Shown: in pieces, positions 34,871-47,700 of the stretch | Numbering within the stretch: the stretch's first letter is position 1 | Layout: every line of letters begins with the position of its first letter | Assembly (NCBI RefSeq): GCF_964340395.1 | Contig: NC_135554.1 | Span: forward strand, 19,760,592-19,824,591 | From: Glandiceps talaboti | Taxonomy: Eukaryota > Hemichordata > Enteropneusta > Spengelidae | Length of the DNA stretch: 64,000 bases | Direction: 5' to 3' | Position numbers and translations under genes: made by a program | Notes under the pieces: model-generated | What the model was told of the DNA's origin: nothing | Databases searched by the model: none | Seen by the model: only the letters and a program-made list of their open reading frames with translations

Positions 34871-37778
34871 AAATTGAGCGTAATCGGAACCAAACAGTTT
34901 TTTTATTACGCCCATTTGAGATAGAGCTATTTTCAAATACCGTTTATTGAAAGTTTTAACTAGGTCACGCCCCTTCAAGACATAACATGATAACGGCATA
35001 ACTAAAGGACCTTTGGTCTACCGGTTAAGATTTTATAAGATCGGTTAATCAAATGCAATAATATTCTAACATAATTGTATCATGGCTGGGAATAGAAGTG
35101 CATGCACCTATAAGACCCTCAGTTAACGAAGACTACTTTGATGTTACAGTTAACGTTATTGAATATGAAGTCAAACGAAAGAAGAAATGTTAAAGGGTAT
35201 GTTTTTAAAAGTAGTGTTAGTTATCAATCTGTTCGATCACGTACGGAAGAATTATTCCTTTGCCTTCATTTTTTGTCTTAAGTCTAATGTTGTTATCCTT
35301 TGCGTTTGTCGTTGAATAAGTTTATTGGGAATCTAAAGACATTTCTAGCCGACCAATTTAGCAACAAATACATGTAGTTTGTTCCTAAAATTGTAAGAAA
35401 TGACAATGAATTGAAAACATTTGCATTGTGATGCCAATATACACTGTGCTTCAGGGACCAATTTCTCTATGAAAATCAAAGTTATTCAAATCCCTTAAAA
35501 CGTTGCCATATGAAGGCGTACACATGCATCCTTTTTGAATAAAGACTGAAAAGTGCATTTTAATTGTGTACGTTGTTTCACATTTTTTTCTACAAATAGC
35601 AAAAATATAGTAAACTTGTTTTAGTGATTACAATGAATGTCAATTTCACATTCTCATTACCATTTAAAACCAATATGAGAAAGTTAAGCCAATTGCCTGA
35701 TGTATTTTATACCTAGCTGCCTGAAATCGTGTGTTTAAATCCAATATACATGTATCTTGGCCTGTACATCGAATACCATGTAATTTGCCGGCATAATTAC
35801 TTGATCCAAATCTTCATATATTAGTATGTCTTTGCTTTGAGGTTAATGGGGCATGGCTCATCTTGACTAAACCTATCCGTCTAACTTTCACAAATTCACA
35901 CTTACTTGTATCAAATTTAGGTTGCTTTTTTCCCTGAAAAGGGTATAAAATATATATATGGCATTCGAAGTTTACACATGTTATGTGTACTTTTTTCGAT
36001 GATCCTCAGGTCAGAGATTCTATTTGTGGGCACCCAAAAACTGCATCATTGTATCCTTCATTTGCTTTGCCTAACCACTATGTTACATATCTCACTGTTA
36101 CTAGTGAGGATTCACCCCATTTCAGTATCTACAATTATAGCATGTGTAAGTCTTCACATGAAACAAAGATATCGCAGAAAAATGTTCAGATCAGACCCAT
36201 ATCCATTTAACGTCAAATGTGTATAGAATAATTCATTGCAGGGTTGAGCATAAACTGGTGAGCAGTTAATAACTAGAGGCAAGATGTTCCAATATCTAAA
36301 ATAAAATGATGACAAACATATGCTGGGCACTGGCCATGATTAAAATGTCATGACATTTGTAAACAACTTTGTTTGAGGATTACACATGATATTACTAATT
36401 GACCCACAGCTCTAAAAACGAGGAGGATGACAATAGGGGACTGAGTATCCTGAGAATACAGCTAAGAGGTGAATTAAACTTTCACAATTATGAAAATTGC
36501 TACGTCATAAAGTACTTTGGGGATCGTGATACAACTAATATTATTACTTTCATATCATGATGTTCTGCTATATGAGTGCCACAGGTTAGTAATCGTATAC
36601 AATTATTGTAAAAGTAAAACGGTTTGTTGGCCTTATGCACTTCTATACCTCTTGATAATTTACAGGGTCGGCAAGTAATTCATGAGACGGAAATGAAATT
36701 GTAGGATAGGCTCTATGATCTTTGAAGTTCCGTTCCTCTTGTTGCATTGAGAAACGTTTTCCCTTTGGCCCGAAAACATAAAAATACTTAATTAACCATT
36801 TCAAGGTTTAAGATCTTCAGTTATCCACTCTTTTCTAACTATCCTGTTATACGTCCACTATAAATATTCAATCAAAAGCGTAATTACTCTGTTTTTAACA
36901 AACTGAAACAGCGATTGTCAATTTTTTAGAAAGTGAAATCAATGCCTTGGCTCATACTAACAATCATACACGCATGTCAAGCTTATCCCATTAAAGCAAA
37001 ATCTTAAATTACGGTATATATATTCTGGTCACGACAGCACACTTCCGTCATTCTGCAGTATTGAAAAAATGAGTCAAACAGCATTTCAGACGATGCTATG
37101 TCAAAATGGCGGTCTACACGTAACTATAAATACGTGTTAAGTTTTTCTCATTTTTCTTCAATTAAATGTCGTATTTTTTATATCAAAGTCCGGAAACAAC
37201 ATAACTGTAAATTAATTGCTTGGTTTTTCGTTTGCGTAGGTGCGGGAAAAATTGCAAAAATATCGACAAATACTGACATATAAAGTCATGTGTAAGCTTA
37301 TGGCCCTTCAATTCCGTGCATACATGCTTTGCTTGTAATGTATGTACGCATCACGGTGATATGCATGCTCTGGGCTACAATGTTCTGTAAGAAAATCCAA
37401 TCAATATTGCAGTGTTTGAATGAGACAATCTATTTGTAACCTGAACACACCCAGTGCAATCGTGAAATCAGAGCAAATACGACTTCAATGGATCGCTGAC
37501 GAGCACTGTGTGAGATGGAACGTTAACTGTTTCACAGGTATTTCAGATGTGTAACAAATTACCTTAGATATAGCTTAAATTAGCTATCAGTACAATTTGA
37601 CAGCATTGCTGGAAATGGAATTTGCGCATACTTATGTATGAGGAACTTCCTGCTTTCTATACTAGTTAAAACCAGCTCACGGACAAGAAACTAATGTTAG
37701 TGTCAGCCAGTTTCATCATCTTTAAAGGTAAGCACAAAATGATGACATTGTTGTCTCACGCTCCATAATCTCTCATAA

Positions 37779-37780
<2 letters not shown>
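34871..37780. other. unassigned stretch with one TATA-preceded short frame
   Basis: At 35941-35960 GGGTATAAAATATATATATG is TATA-like. Downstream, 35983-36210 is open for 75 codons (FFDDPQVRDSICGHPKTAS, then FALPNHYVTYLTVTSEDSP), ending in TAA, with normal amino-acid composition. I recognise no family. The remainder shows nothing. Confidence 0.25.
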
Positions 37781-37822
<42 letters not shown>

Positions 37823-37870
37823 CGCGCGCGCGCGCGCGTGTGTGTGTGTGTACGTGCGTGCGTGCGCGTG
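37781..37870. repeat. (GT)n with embedded (GC)n
   Basis: Alternating purine-pyrimidine tract: GT to about 37818, a GCGCGCGCGCGCGCGCG core near 37822-37838, then GT and GTGC to 37870. It has the composition expected of Z-DNA-prone sequence. Confidence 0.95.
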
Positions 37871-39014
37871 AGTTTGTAAGCTATAGGTTTGAAAGTTTAA
37901 GGATGTCATTGGGTTAATAATGCTATCATTTGAGCGATGGACGGTATCTTGTAAAGATATCTAAATTCGTAGTTGTCAGAATCTGGAGCAAATCTAGTTT
38001 ATGCAAATGATATGTTTGACTGGGAAGGTTTAAACCATTGAAGCATAATAAGGTAGAAGATGAGTTTGTGAAATATAGCAGTGTTACTTGTAGTTCATTA
38101 TTTCGTGTTTATAACGTCCAACGTGCCTTCTCTTCCTGGCATGAAGTAGTATGACTCAATTATCCGGGATTGCTAATGCTTCGCTTCCTGATCATGTCAG
38201 GTTTGATTAACTCAGCGTCCATAAATTTGGATTCGTGACATGACTCGTCCCTTTGAGCATGTTCTTGTCTTTTACGACGAATCCTTCATAAATGCACTTC
38301 AATGACGTATTATTAAAACTAGCCCCCCACAGTAAAAGATATAAAGTTCGTTAGTTTTTTCCGCTTTTGGAAGAATATTCCATGAGTAACTAGTTGTACT
38401 TTTATTCTGGTTTTCTTTTACATGTCTTATTGTAGTGATTAACTCTTATTTGACATTTGTATGTTGTGGTAATCTTGAAAACACGTTGTTGGCATTTTCA
38501 GTTGTTGGTAATTCCTGAAAACAAACACACGCCTATGTATGCTTACATCGAAGATCATTGAATCAGATACAAACACAGATATTTCATTATTTCTCGTCGT
38601 ATTTGAAATCGCAGGGTAATGACAACACTATTCCAAACTACAAATTAAGTATCCTAATCCACAAAAAACCCAAAATACTGAAAATTATCTGATTTTTTTT
38701 CAATATATTTTCTAAAATGATATCACAGCTGGGCAGCTGAAGAGACTTTCTATACTCGCTTGCAGCTTGAGGTACCATCACACATCATGAATGTTCCAGC
38801 CCAACATCGAAATAATTGAGGAGACATAGAGAGATATACAGATAAACCAATTGATTGGATACGGCAATGCAGAACATCTTGACATTATAAATTGTCTAAC
38901 ACTATTAAAAGCTAGAGTAGAAAGTTGAAGACTTCAAAGAGCTTACTAACTTATCTAAAAGTGATTACACATGTCACAGTACATCTTTGTGTTTGTATAA
39001 TTATAGCAAAAAAA
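37871..39014. other. unassigned A+T-rich stretch
   Basis: No open frame or repeat family was recognised between the (GT)n/(GC)n tract and the C-rich tract at 39015. Confidence 0.4.
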
Positions 39015-39975
39015 GGGAGCAGGCCCGTTGCCCCCTCCCTTTGCCCCCCGTCCCGTTACCCCTGGCCTTCCTCCCCAGCCCGTTGCCACCTGATCATTTT
39101 GCTCCCTTGCCTTTTGCCCCTCACCCCTCAGTTGAATCGAAGTACTTTAGTATAATTTCCATCTGCTGTTCCGCTGTTCCACCTAGATTAACCTGTCATA
39201 TATTAGTTTTTCTTTCTCGTGAACAGGCTGAAAGTACTCAATGTTATATAATCATGTATTCGTAAACGAATGACTTTGACATTAGTTTGTATACGTTACC
39301 ATAATTTTATGGACACTTTACCGTAAATTGTGTAAAAGACTATAATAATAAATTGGGTGTGTTATTACATGACGGAGGTGACGTTTGCCCAAACAAAACG
39401 CATAACAAAATCAAGTTTGCGCCTTATAACGCGTTGACTGATAAATTCCTATCGTTCTATCTAATCGATTTTCTTTGATGAGAAGAGAGTGTTATGATTG
39501 GCATGAAAGGTGATATGTAGGCAAAACTAAACATTAGAATAGGGTGTTTTATTAGCATGAAAGGTGATACGTCTGCAACAGTAAAAGAATGCGTAGGCGT
39601 TAACTCTTGGAGTAAAAATGGCGACATCATTTTTGCCGACAATTTTCACCTAATTTTTTAGATTTATTAACCACCTCATAGATAATGTTTGAAGTTCGAC
39701 AGTAATGAGCTCACAGTATTAAATTCAATAACAACAAAGAATCACAGATGATTTTTTAATGAACTGATGATGCGACAGTTACTATGCTTACGAGATCAAT
39801 CCATGGACGCTTTTAGTAATAGTAACTCATGTACATTCATGATCAATCCAAATTGACGATTTGGACCTGGTTGATATATTATGTAGGGGATGTGGGGGGG
39901 GACGCCGGCAAAATAACAAGGGGACAATGGGCCGGGGGAGGACGGGGGGGGGGGCAAAGGTCGGTGGGCAACGAG
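39015..39975. repeat. inverted pair of C-rich and G-rich tracts
   Basis: 39015-39130 is C-rich (GGCCCGTTGCCCCC, CTTTGCCCCCCGTCC, CATTTTGCTCCC). 39885-39975 is G-rich, and its reverse complement reads GGCTCGTTGCCCACC, CTTTGCCCCCCC and TATTTTGCCGGCG. The block order agrees, so these appear to be diverged inverted copies about 760 bases apart. The G-rich arm has many runs of four or more G (39890-39955) and could form G-quadruplexes. The intervening sequence is unassigned. Confidence 0.5.
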
Positions 39976-40069
39976 CCTTAAACCCACAAAACAGTTTGAA
40001 TGTATTCTTTGATGATGATAGAGAAAATATTCGATTCTTATTTATTCAATACCATGCACTCCTTCCTTG

Positions 40070-40635
40070 AAATCAACTCTCGACAGGGATTGATGTTGGT
40101 AAATGGCTTTTAAGGCTAGGACTGAGACACAATTGTCTGGCAAGCGTAGAGCTATAACAAAAGTTGGTCCCGATCGAAAATTAAAAAATTATGATACGAT
40201 AATAGAAGATCCTGGTAGACTGTATTTTCTTCAATTCATCGACCTGGTTCCTCTAAATTAATTGTATTGTGGTGCATTCATGTTGTCTTCGCAGGGAAAG
40301 CTTTATACATGATTCACGTGGTGTTTTATATTTTACCAAGATGATAGGGATAGCGAAAGTTACATAGACTGTCTTATCAAACATAGGGGCATTTTAAAAT
40401 CTTAAAGAGGACTAAGTTACAATCATAACCACACTTGTACTAAGTGACACGCTGTACACCGCTGTTGGATGAAATGGTTAGTTTCAGATCATTGATTTTG
40501 AATCCTCGGTAACTGACATAGAACTGTGCTTTTCCTTTTATAGGAGACGAGCAGAAATTACCGGGGGAGGGGAGGAGAGAATTTAGTGGGGCTACGCGAA
40601 AAAAGTTTGGGTTACGAAGGGCTTTTTTTCCATTA
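40070..40635. other. unassigned stretch
   Basis: No motif or coding signal was recognised. A short G-rich patch (GGGGGAGGGGAGGAGAG, about 40562-40578) lies near the right end. Confidence 0.35.
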
Positions 40636-40705
40636 TTACCTCCCGTAAGGGTACGGGAGGTATTAAAAGAGGGATGTCTGTCTGTGTGTCTGTCAGGCAC
40701 CCGTC

Positions 40706-40781
<76 letters not shown>

Positions 40782-41215
40782 ACCATTTTCTTACAAACGG
40801 CTGGCTCAATTATAATGAAATTTGGTACCTATAATGTTTGGGGTAATGGCTAGACCTGATAAGTTTTTGAGCGAGATCTGTTCATTTTGATTAGGGAAAT
40901 TTGCATATCAATGAAATCAACTAATTAAGCAATATCTTAAGACTGCATATTTCAATTTCAATATAATTTAGTATATTCATTAAACATAACAACAAACAGT
41001 TGTCCTATAAAATGTGTTGATATACCTTACAGCGTTAATTAATTTACCATGCACTCTTCAAATTCCATATAATTTGGCACATAAGCCAGAACCTAAGAAA
41101 GCACACTTGTCCAAAAACAAAGCCTGTTACCATAGTTTTTTTTTTAGTTTAATGAGTTATTTGCCTAATAAGTTTCCTTTACGGGAGACATTCAGTTTAA
41201 ATCTGGTTTTGCTCT
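40636..41215 (+). repeat. microsatellite-centred dispersed element, longest copy
   Basis: It opens with a perfect hairpin (TACCTCCCGTA 40637-40647, loop AGGG, TACGGGAGGTA 40652-40662), then TCTGTCTGTGTGTCTGTC, a (GT)n array (40709-40780), TCACCATTTTCTTACAAACG, GCTGGCTCAATT and ATGAAATTTGGTACC. A related block near 41180-41210 (TTTACGGGAGACATTCAGTT) echoes the opening motif and may be the right end. Copies or parts lie at 360-531, 10455-10652 and 43640-43955. No protein-coding content. Confidence 0.6.
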
Positions 41216-41409
41216 TGGTTTGTTACACTTTGAACCGAATTTAACCTCATGAGCTGTGGTTGTCCTAGTACATACATTTGTGAAGTTTCTTGCAGTTTCT
41301 GGGCAGTATAGTGTACACTGTATACTTATACTTGTATAGGGTTAAAATGAGGACAGCATAGTGCCAGGTACTTGGTACTGAGAGTAGAATTGTTCTAGTT
41401 TTCACCATT

Positions 41410-42400
41410 GCCATGTAGCATGGGGGGGGGGGGGCACGAAATTTCTTGAGTTCATTTTGGGAGGAGGTCAAAATTATAATGAGCAATGTGGAGGAGCCTG
41501 CACGAATTATTTTGACCAAAATAATCTCTCCTAAGATTCAACCGTCCCCAACACCCGCAGCCATCAAATCTGTTTGTTCTCTTACCTCCCTACGTCATAG
41601 CAAGTTTTACCTCTTACACCTAACGAAGCGATTATGACACACGGAAACACTCGGTTTTACACAAATCAAGTACTAATTTAATGTTCAGAATAGAGAAATA
41701 GAGCTAGAACGGATACTGCACGAGTTACGTCCAACTACGAAGATTGACATGTCAAGGATGCACATGAAACGAACCTTTGTGTCGTTCAAGACTCATCATC
41801 GAATACCTTTCAATCTTTTTCAATCGTATTTATATTTCACCTCATCATGCTTCTGCGTCATTAGGTGAACCACGACAGCTACATCCATGCCTGAGGGTTG
41901 TTTGTTTCGTGACTTACACAAGACCACGGAAGGTGGAGAATATTCGTGACGCCACTCTAGATAAAGACTGAATCAAGTTGCAGCATAACAGCGTGATGGA
42001 AAAAAAATGAAAGATGCGATGATAGACCATCGCCTACTGCTATTGCTAAAATCAAGGATACGTTCCTTTTGTGTGTACAGATGTCAGGCTTTGTACCTAG
42101 CACAGGTGCAGATCGCCTAATTGTCAAGAGGTATACATATATCTTCAAAGAACATATTTCCAATTAGCGAGATTTTACAAAATTACAGGCAACTATGAGT
42201 GACAAATTTACAGCTAAAAAGATAACAGAGAAAAGTGAAGGTGATATTTATTATTAGACTCGTTAGCTGTACTATCGGTTTACTGACTTAGTACATAAGG
42301 GCGCCATCGGAAATTGCAGGGGGGGGAGGGCTGAGGAATCGGGGGTCACTTTGGGGAGGGCCATATTATAAAAATTAGGTGAGGTTACAACCCATGACAT
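41410..42400. repeat. two related G-rich patches with non-coding spacer
   Basis: 41420-41500 (a G run of about 14, then TTTTGGGAGGAGGTCAAAAT) and 42318-42385 (GCAGGGGGGGGAGGG, CACTTTGGGGAGGGCC, ATTATAAAAATTAGG) share the pattern G-run, ACTTTGGGG/ATTTTGGGAGG, then an A+T-rich block. They look like two worn members of one G-rich repeat. The spacer (41530-42300) has only short unassigned frames. Confidence 0.4.
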
Positions 42401-42959
42401 ACACTGGCCAAGTATTTTTTTATAAATGTAAATTTCAATAAAGGGATTAGAAATAAGAGTAATTGTCGATTTTGACATTTGAATATTTTAATTCATAATC
42501 ACTGATCTTGACATTTCTATTGCAGTGTTTACCCCTACTTTTGCACTTGTTGAACATAGATTATACTACAGAAGGATGCCTTTATGTAGCCAGTCAAAAT
42601 AAAGGTGTTGTTCCGATCTCAAATTAAGGAAATCTGACAATATTTAGGGTGTTCTGTTGAACTTGTAAAAGTAGGTATCAGATAGGTTATACATACGTTA
42701 CATTCTACTTTGGCTCTTTAGGTAAGGGTCACTTTTTAGTGGAACAGACTTGAGGAAGGCGGGTAACATTTTACGGCACAGAGCGGGCTTGATTTACCTA
42801 TTCAACTAGCATCGCACGGTATAAATGAGACATTGAGACATTGGTGTACTATTAAAATTAATATTTCTCTACTTGAAAAAAAAAATTAAAAATTTAATAA
42901 TTAAAAATTCCAAAATAAATTCCTGTTTTTCTCAATTATTGTCAATTCAAATTGTTAAA

Positions 42960-42963
<4 letters not shown>
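42401..42963. other. unassigned stretch holding the source of an inverted 18-bp tag
   Basis: TACGGCACAGAGCGGGCT at 42772-42789 is an 18-base exact reverse complement of 43181-43198 inside the TA array downstream. Otherwise A+T-rich with no coding signal. Confidence 0.5.
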
Positions 42964-43017
<54 letters not shown>

Positions 43018-43039
43018 TATCAGAGATATATATATATAT

Positions 43040-43111
<72 letters not shown>

Positions 43112-43119
43112 CTGATAAT

Positions 43120-43182
<63 letters not shown>

Positions 43183-43257
43183 CCCGCTCTGTGCCGTATA
43201 TATATATATATCTCTGATATATATATATATCTCTGATATATATATCTGATAATCGCA
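42964..43257. repeat. interrupted (TA)n array with CAGAGA / TCTGATA islands
   Basis: Nearly 300 bases of TA repeat broken by short inverted islands (ATCAGAGATAT on the left, ATCTCTGATAT on the right) and by AGCCCGCTCTGTGCCGTA at 43181-43198. The islands are mutually inverted, so the array can fold back on itself. Confidence 0.9.
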
Positions 43258-43354
43258 CAATGCGTGAAACTCCGAGTTACAACCAAGAAAGAGTTCCAGT
43301 ACTACCAAAACTATTACGCTCTGCCACTGCGGTATAGAGCACATACTCACCGAG

Positions 43355-43470
<116 letters not shown>

Positions 43471-43639
43471 AAAATCTAGCGCTGAATAACATGTCCTATT
43501 GCCTCTTCTGACACGATGGAGAGGAGCTGTCATGATCAAGACGATGAGACTTGATTGACTACCGTCGGAAACGTTGTTAAGGAAATTTAGAAGACAGAAG
43601 TCACCATTATGTGACATTTTATGAATTCTACAACTACTG

Positions 43640-43955
43640 AGCCTTTTGCATTATTAATGAATTTTTTTTGGTAATTGAGCAGTTCTAAAATGTTACACTA
43701 CAAATACCATTAAATTTGGTACATAGGTCGATGATAACAATGTGCACATGCTCTACAAAGATCTGTTGATTGAGCTTTGCATTTTAATGAGTCATTATCA
43801 AAATGCATTTAACAGTGCATGAGTTAAATTTCACATTATTTGATATTAATATAATATTTGATATTCATAGTTAGTATAAACAAGGGATATATGAAGAACA
43901 ATTGATACGTTTTAATCATTACGGAAGGTATTCAGTTTAGATCTGCTCTTAATAG
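43640..43955 (+). repeat. partial copy of the microsatellite-centred element
   Basis: Blocks ATTAAATTTGGTACATAGGT, AAGATCTGTTGATTGAGCTTT, GCATTTTAATGAG and TTACGGAAGGTATTCAGTTT fall in the same order as in the 40636-41215 copy (ATGAAATTTGGTACCTAT, GAGATCTGTTCATTTTG, GCATATCAATGA, TTTACGGGAGACATTCAGTT). The hairpin and (GT)n module are absent. Confidence 0.5.
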
Positions 43956-46039
43956 TGTTTTAAATAAAAATAATTCTCATCGAACTGGCATTCCTACTTC
44001 GAGTTAAATGGTACATCTCGTGAGTGTAATGATTTATTTACCATCTCAATATGCGTTCATAATCTTCAAGATATGTAATATTTTAATTTACAGGGACACG
44101 TGCCAAAACGACCTTGTACAAGAAAACGGGGAGGGGCCAATGCAATGCGATGATGAATAAGTGATATTATGCAAATGTCTGGTATCAATACCTATTCAAG
44201 CATTCAAATTACTTTCGCCTGTATTTTAGCAAAAGCAAACAATTGGTGATTATTAAAACACTACCCAACTGAAGTGTTTCAAAGCAGACCATTTCTCCCA
44301 AACTCCAGGTTTTGGAAGGACCGTCAAGAGATTCTGCTGAAAGCGCCACTTTCCTACAAATTCTTGAAAATATACACCAAACAACACATACTGTGTGTGG
44401 GCGTATAGGTATATGCACACATGCACATATATAAAAGAATAATCCCATACATTTTTCCTCTAAACAGCATATTACGCTAAATGAAATCTTGCTTGAACCA
44501 TCAATTATTTAGTCAGAAAAGAGGATCACATCTGCTCAACAACCTTTCGACAAACTTCCGCAATCAATATCCAGGACTTAATAGTCTAGTAATTGTGTTT
44601 TAGGCTATAGTTTGAAAACCGTGTTGCGATTGGGACCAATTACTCGAGGTTACATCCACGTGAAAATTATCTTTATCATAACCTACAGCTGGCAACTTTA
44701 TCAAATCTGAGATGCTATAGATTTGAAAGAAAATCGTTGATACATAATATCTCCGACATTTTTCATCGGGTTAAAATTGCCTACATACAATCAACATGAT
44801 TCCTGAAATATTATGCCGAAAATACACACGTGTCATTGAAGGAGAGAAAACTTAAATCGACGTGTTATTGCACTTGCATATTTACCAGCATAATATATTC
44901 TCGCAAGTGAAACACATTTAGTGTTGCTCTATTACACAGTGTTCATATCTTTGTAAGCATATAACTGAATAATTTTGCCTGCTAAGGGGAGGGATTCCAA
45001 ATGACGCCAGTGCGTTGGGTAATTCGATCGCGTGTAGAGTTTAGCTTGTATTTCATCTAACACTGAATTGGCACCATGCAAAACTGATGACGCCGCCATA
45101 GGAAACACTACCCAATTGTCTTTGGTAAAGTACTTTCCATCCGACCCACTTCGTCTTATCGATGAACCCAATGGCTCTATTATCATATCCCTTTATGCAT
45201 TGTCGTCTGTATCTGTATCTATGATAATATTTGAAAATACTTTCAGTGTAAGTGTCCAAATGGTATCATCAACCTCACAAAAACAGATATTGTTTGGTAA
45301 ACATATAATCGACGAAAATTCTTTACCGTTTTCGCCAGAAAACTGTACAAAGATAAACGAATGAAAGTCGATTTATTGCTACACTTTGTAGTCATTGGAT
45401 TGAATAGGGTCGGGTTGACATTTTGTATACATTACTTAGCTCAAAAATTGTTATTTAGATTTTAATTTTAGATGAATCCGTAGAATTGATCATACCGTTA
45501 CGCTTACAGAAATGTATAATAACGTTTCCAGAGTTTGCATGATTTTTGCGTTGCCGTGTACTCTAGTTTCTCGAGTACTCAGCTCTGCTCGAGCACTCAC
45601 CAGCAAGGCATCTTCTTTACAATTTTGGGCCCGGACGAGGTCGGCCGACTCTTTGATAATAGTATAACATTAAATACAATGTATAGATGATGTAGTCATT
45701 TTTAAAACAATCACTCAGGGATACACTTTAACATGTTAATTCATCACTTTGTTAGTCTCCGATCTTTTCAGAGGAGTACCCATGTGTTTGACTCGGAATG
45801 TCTCAGAAAGATTGATTTTTCGTAAATTCTCATGCACCTGGAGAAGAATGGCGTGATTGTGGACACCACGACCTGTGGTTCTTATGACTCAAGGTTGAGG
45901 CACCATTAACGGTAACGACTTCGACGAATGTCGACTAAAACAGTCTCGCGAATTTTTACTTAGCTATTAGCTTTGTAATCGATTACACTGATACGGATAG
46001 GTGAAAATGAGGCTAACAAAACAAAGAATTCTCCTTTAG

Positions 46040-46041
<2 letters not shown>
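43956..46041. other. unassigned stretch with a minus-strand open region near 45.0-45.4 kb
   Basis: On the minus strand 45180-45360 is open (VDDTIWTLTLKVFSNIIIDT) and, after a TAA, 44932-45186 is open again (MIIEPLGSSIRRSGSDGKYF). Part of this (around 45125-45170) is repeated at 46335-46385, so it may be a worn gene or element fragment. I recognise no family. Confidence 0.3.

Positions 46042-46119
<78 letters not shown>
46042..46119. repeat. (TA)n array
   Basis: About 78 bases of pure TA. Confidence 0.97.
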
Positions 46120-46121
<2 letters not shown>

Positions 46122-47635
46122 AAAATATTTCTGATATTCAGCAAAAGTATGTAAGCACTTCTAACATATGAAAACATTCATGCTTACAACTTAGCGACAG
46201 GTTAGCTTTCACTAGTTGTTAGTATACGTACAGGTTTATTTTTATGTACTATGTAGTAACACTGGCGCCAACGAGTGAGTGTGCTGTTAGAGGAAACGTT
46301 TTCCATCGTGGTGAGATCAGTCTTCAAGTTCCAAATTGCTTGCAAGTACTTTCCATTCGACTCCTTTAGTCTTATCGATAAACCAATCACCTTATAAGCA
46401 CTGTCTAACAGATCTCATTTGATTGTCAGAATATTTGCTTACCCTCTAATTCTATTTTTCTTTGATAAGATCGACTTTAAGTGCACAAAATGAACACAAT
46501 ATAGCCATTAACAGACATTAAAATTTGATGTATGCATGTGACAGTCTCGTAAAACACGTGATTTTCTAGGAAGACTCTTTATTTGGCATGAAGACGTCGA
46601 CATGACCGCACTATTCGCTCTCCAGATCAAGACATCTGCACACCATAATAATGTAAGTGTCAATTTCTATATGACGTCTTAAGTGTCACTGTATCTATAC
46701 GATTAATTATATGACTATTAAGGTAACCATACCTATCTTTTCCCCCAGGGGCACTTTTATACCGTAGCGCTGGGCATTTATAGTGAAATTAAGTGAACTC
46801 ATAATGAGCACAAATGTAAGCTAGGTGCTGAGTGACTTTAATTGTTTTCTCTCCAAATATCGAATCAACAAAATACAAGGTATTCGACATGACAAATTGA
46901 ACTAATAACAAAAGCAGCCTTTGTTGAAATAATTGCTTTTGTTTTAATCTAAACCAACAGGCCGCCTCCTTTCAATGTGTGAATGAAGTGACCTTGATGG
47001 AAGCACTCATTCAACAGTGCTATGTTGATGTATGATATTCAAAATCAGATAAATGTTCGTGTAACCTCAAATGAAATACGTTGTAATGTTTTGTAGAAGA
47101 TTGTAAAATAAGACTGCATTTGAACTGTCTCATGGGAGATAAAATTCGTGTTCAATTCCATTCATCACAGTCTAGGTCCGTACAGTGATTGCTACAATAT
47201 TTGTTGAACCTTCTGCCTATTCGGTTTTAACAGAAAAATGAAATCAAGTCAATTAATTGTTCATCAAGTAAAAGTGGCACATACGATCTCTTTAATTTGA
47301 TTTACATCACCAAGGGACAGGAGACAATTCGAAGCATTAAATCTTTTTGACACTGATTTAGGGATATATGTATCGATTTCAACAGTTTTTGTCGAGACCA
47401 ATATATATATATATATAATTATTTGAAATTGAATTTACGATTATCAAATGTTGACGATTTATTGTTATTGCGTGTCGTACAAACGTTACACGGAAACGTG
47501 AACATTTCCTTATGCTTGCACACAGTCAATTCCTTTATGCCGCATCAAATCTCCATTCAACTCCTGACTGCTTTACATATTGAAATCCAAATGATAATAT
47601 ATATTGGAGTCTAGATTGAAGAACAATGAAAAAAA
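46120..47635. other. unassigned stretch containing the second copy of the 45-kb motif
   Basis: AAGTACTTTCCATTCGACTC and CTTATCGATAAACCAA at about 46335-46385 match AAGTACTTTCCATCCGACCC and CTTATCGATGAACCCA at about 45128-45170. A minus-strand frame at 46202-46390 (62 codons) spans it. Nothing else recognised. Confidence 0.35.
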
Positions 47636-47640
47636 ATAAA

Positions 47641-47681
<41 letters not shown>

Positions 47682-47700
47682 CAACAACAACAATAACAAC
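47636..47700. repeat. (AAT)n / (AAC)n microsatellite
   Basis: AAT triplets to about 47677 then AAC triplets with one AAT. Confidence 0.95.

Noticed and set aside
45540-45660. GC-richer patch with CTCGAG repeats, considered as an exon or CpG-type promoter
   Set aside because: Too short, with no open frame continuing through it and no TATA, initiator or splice context.
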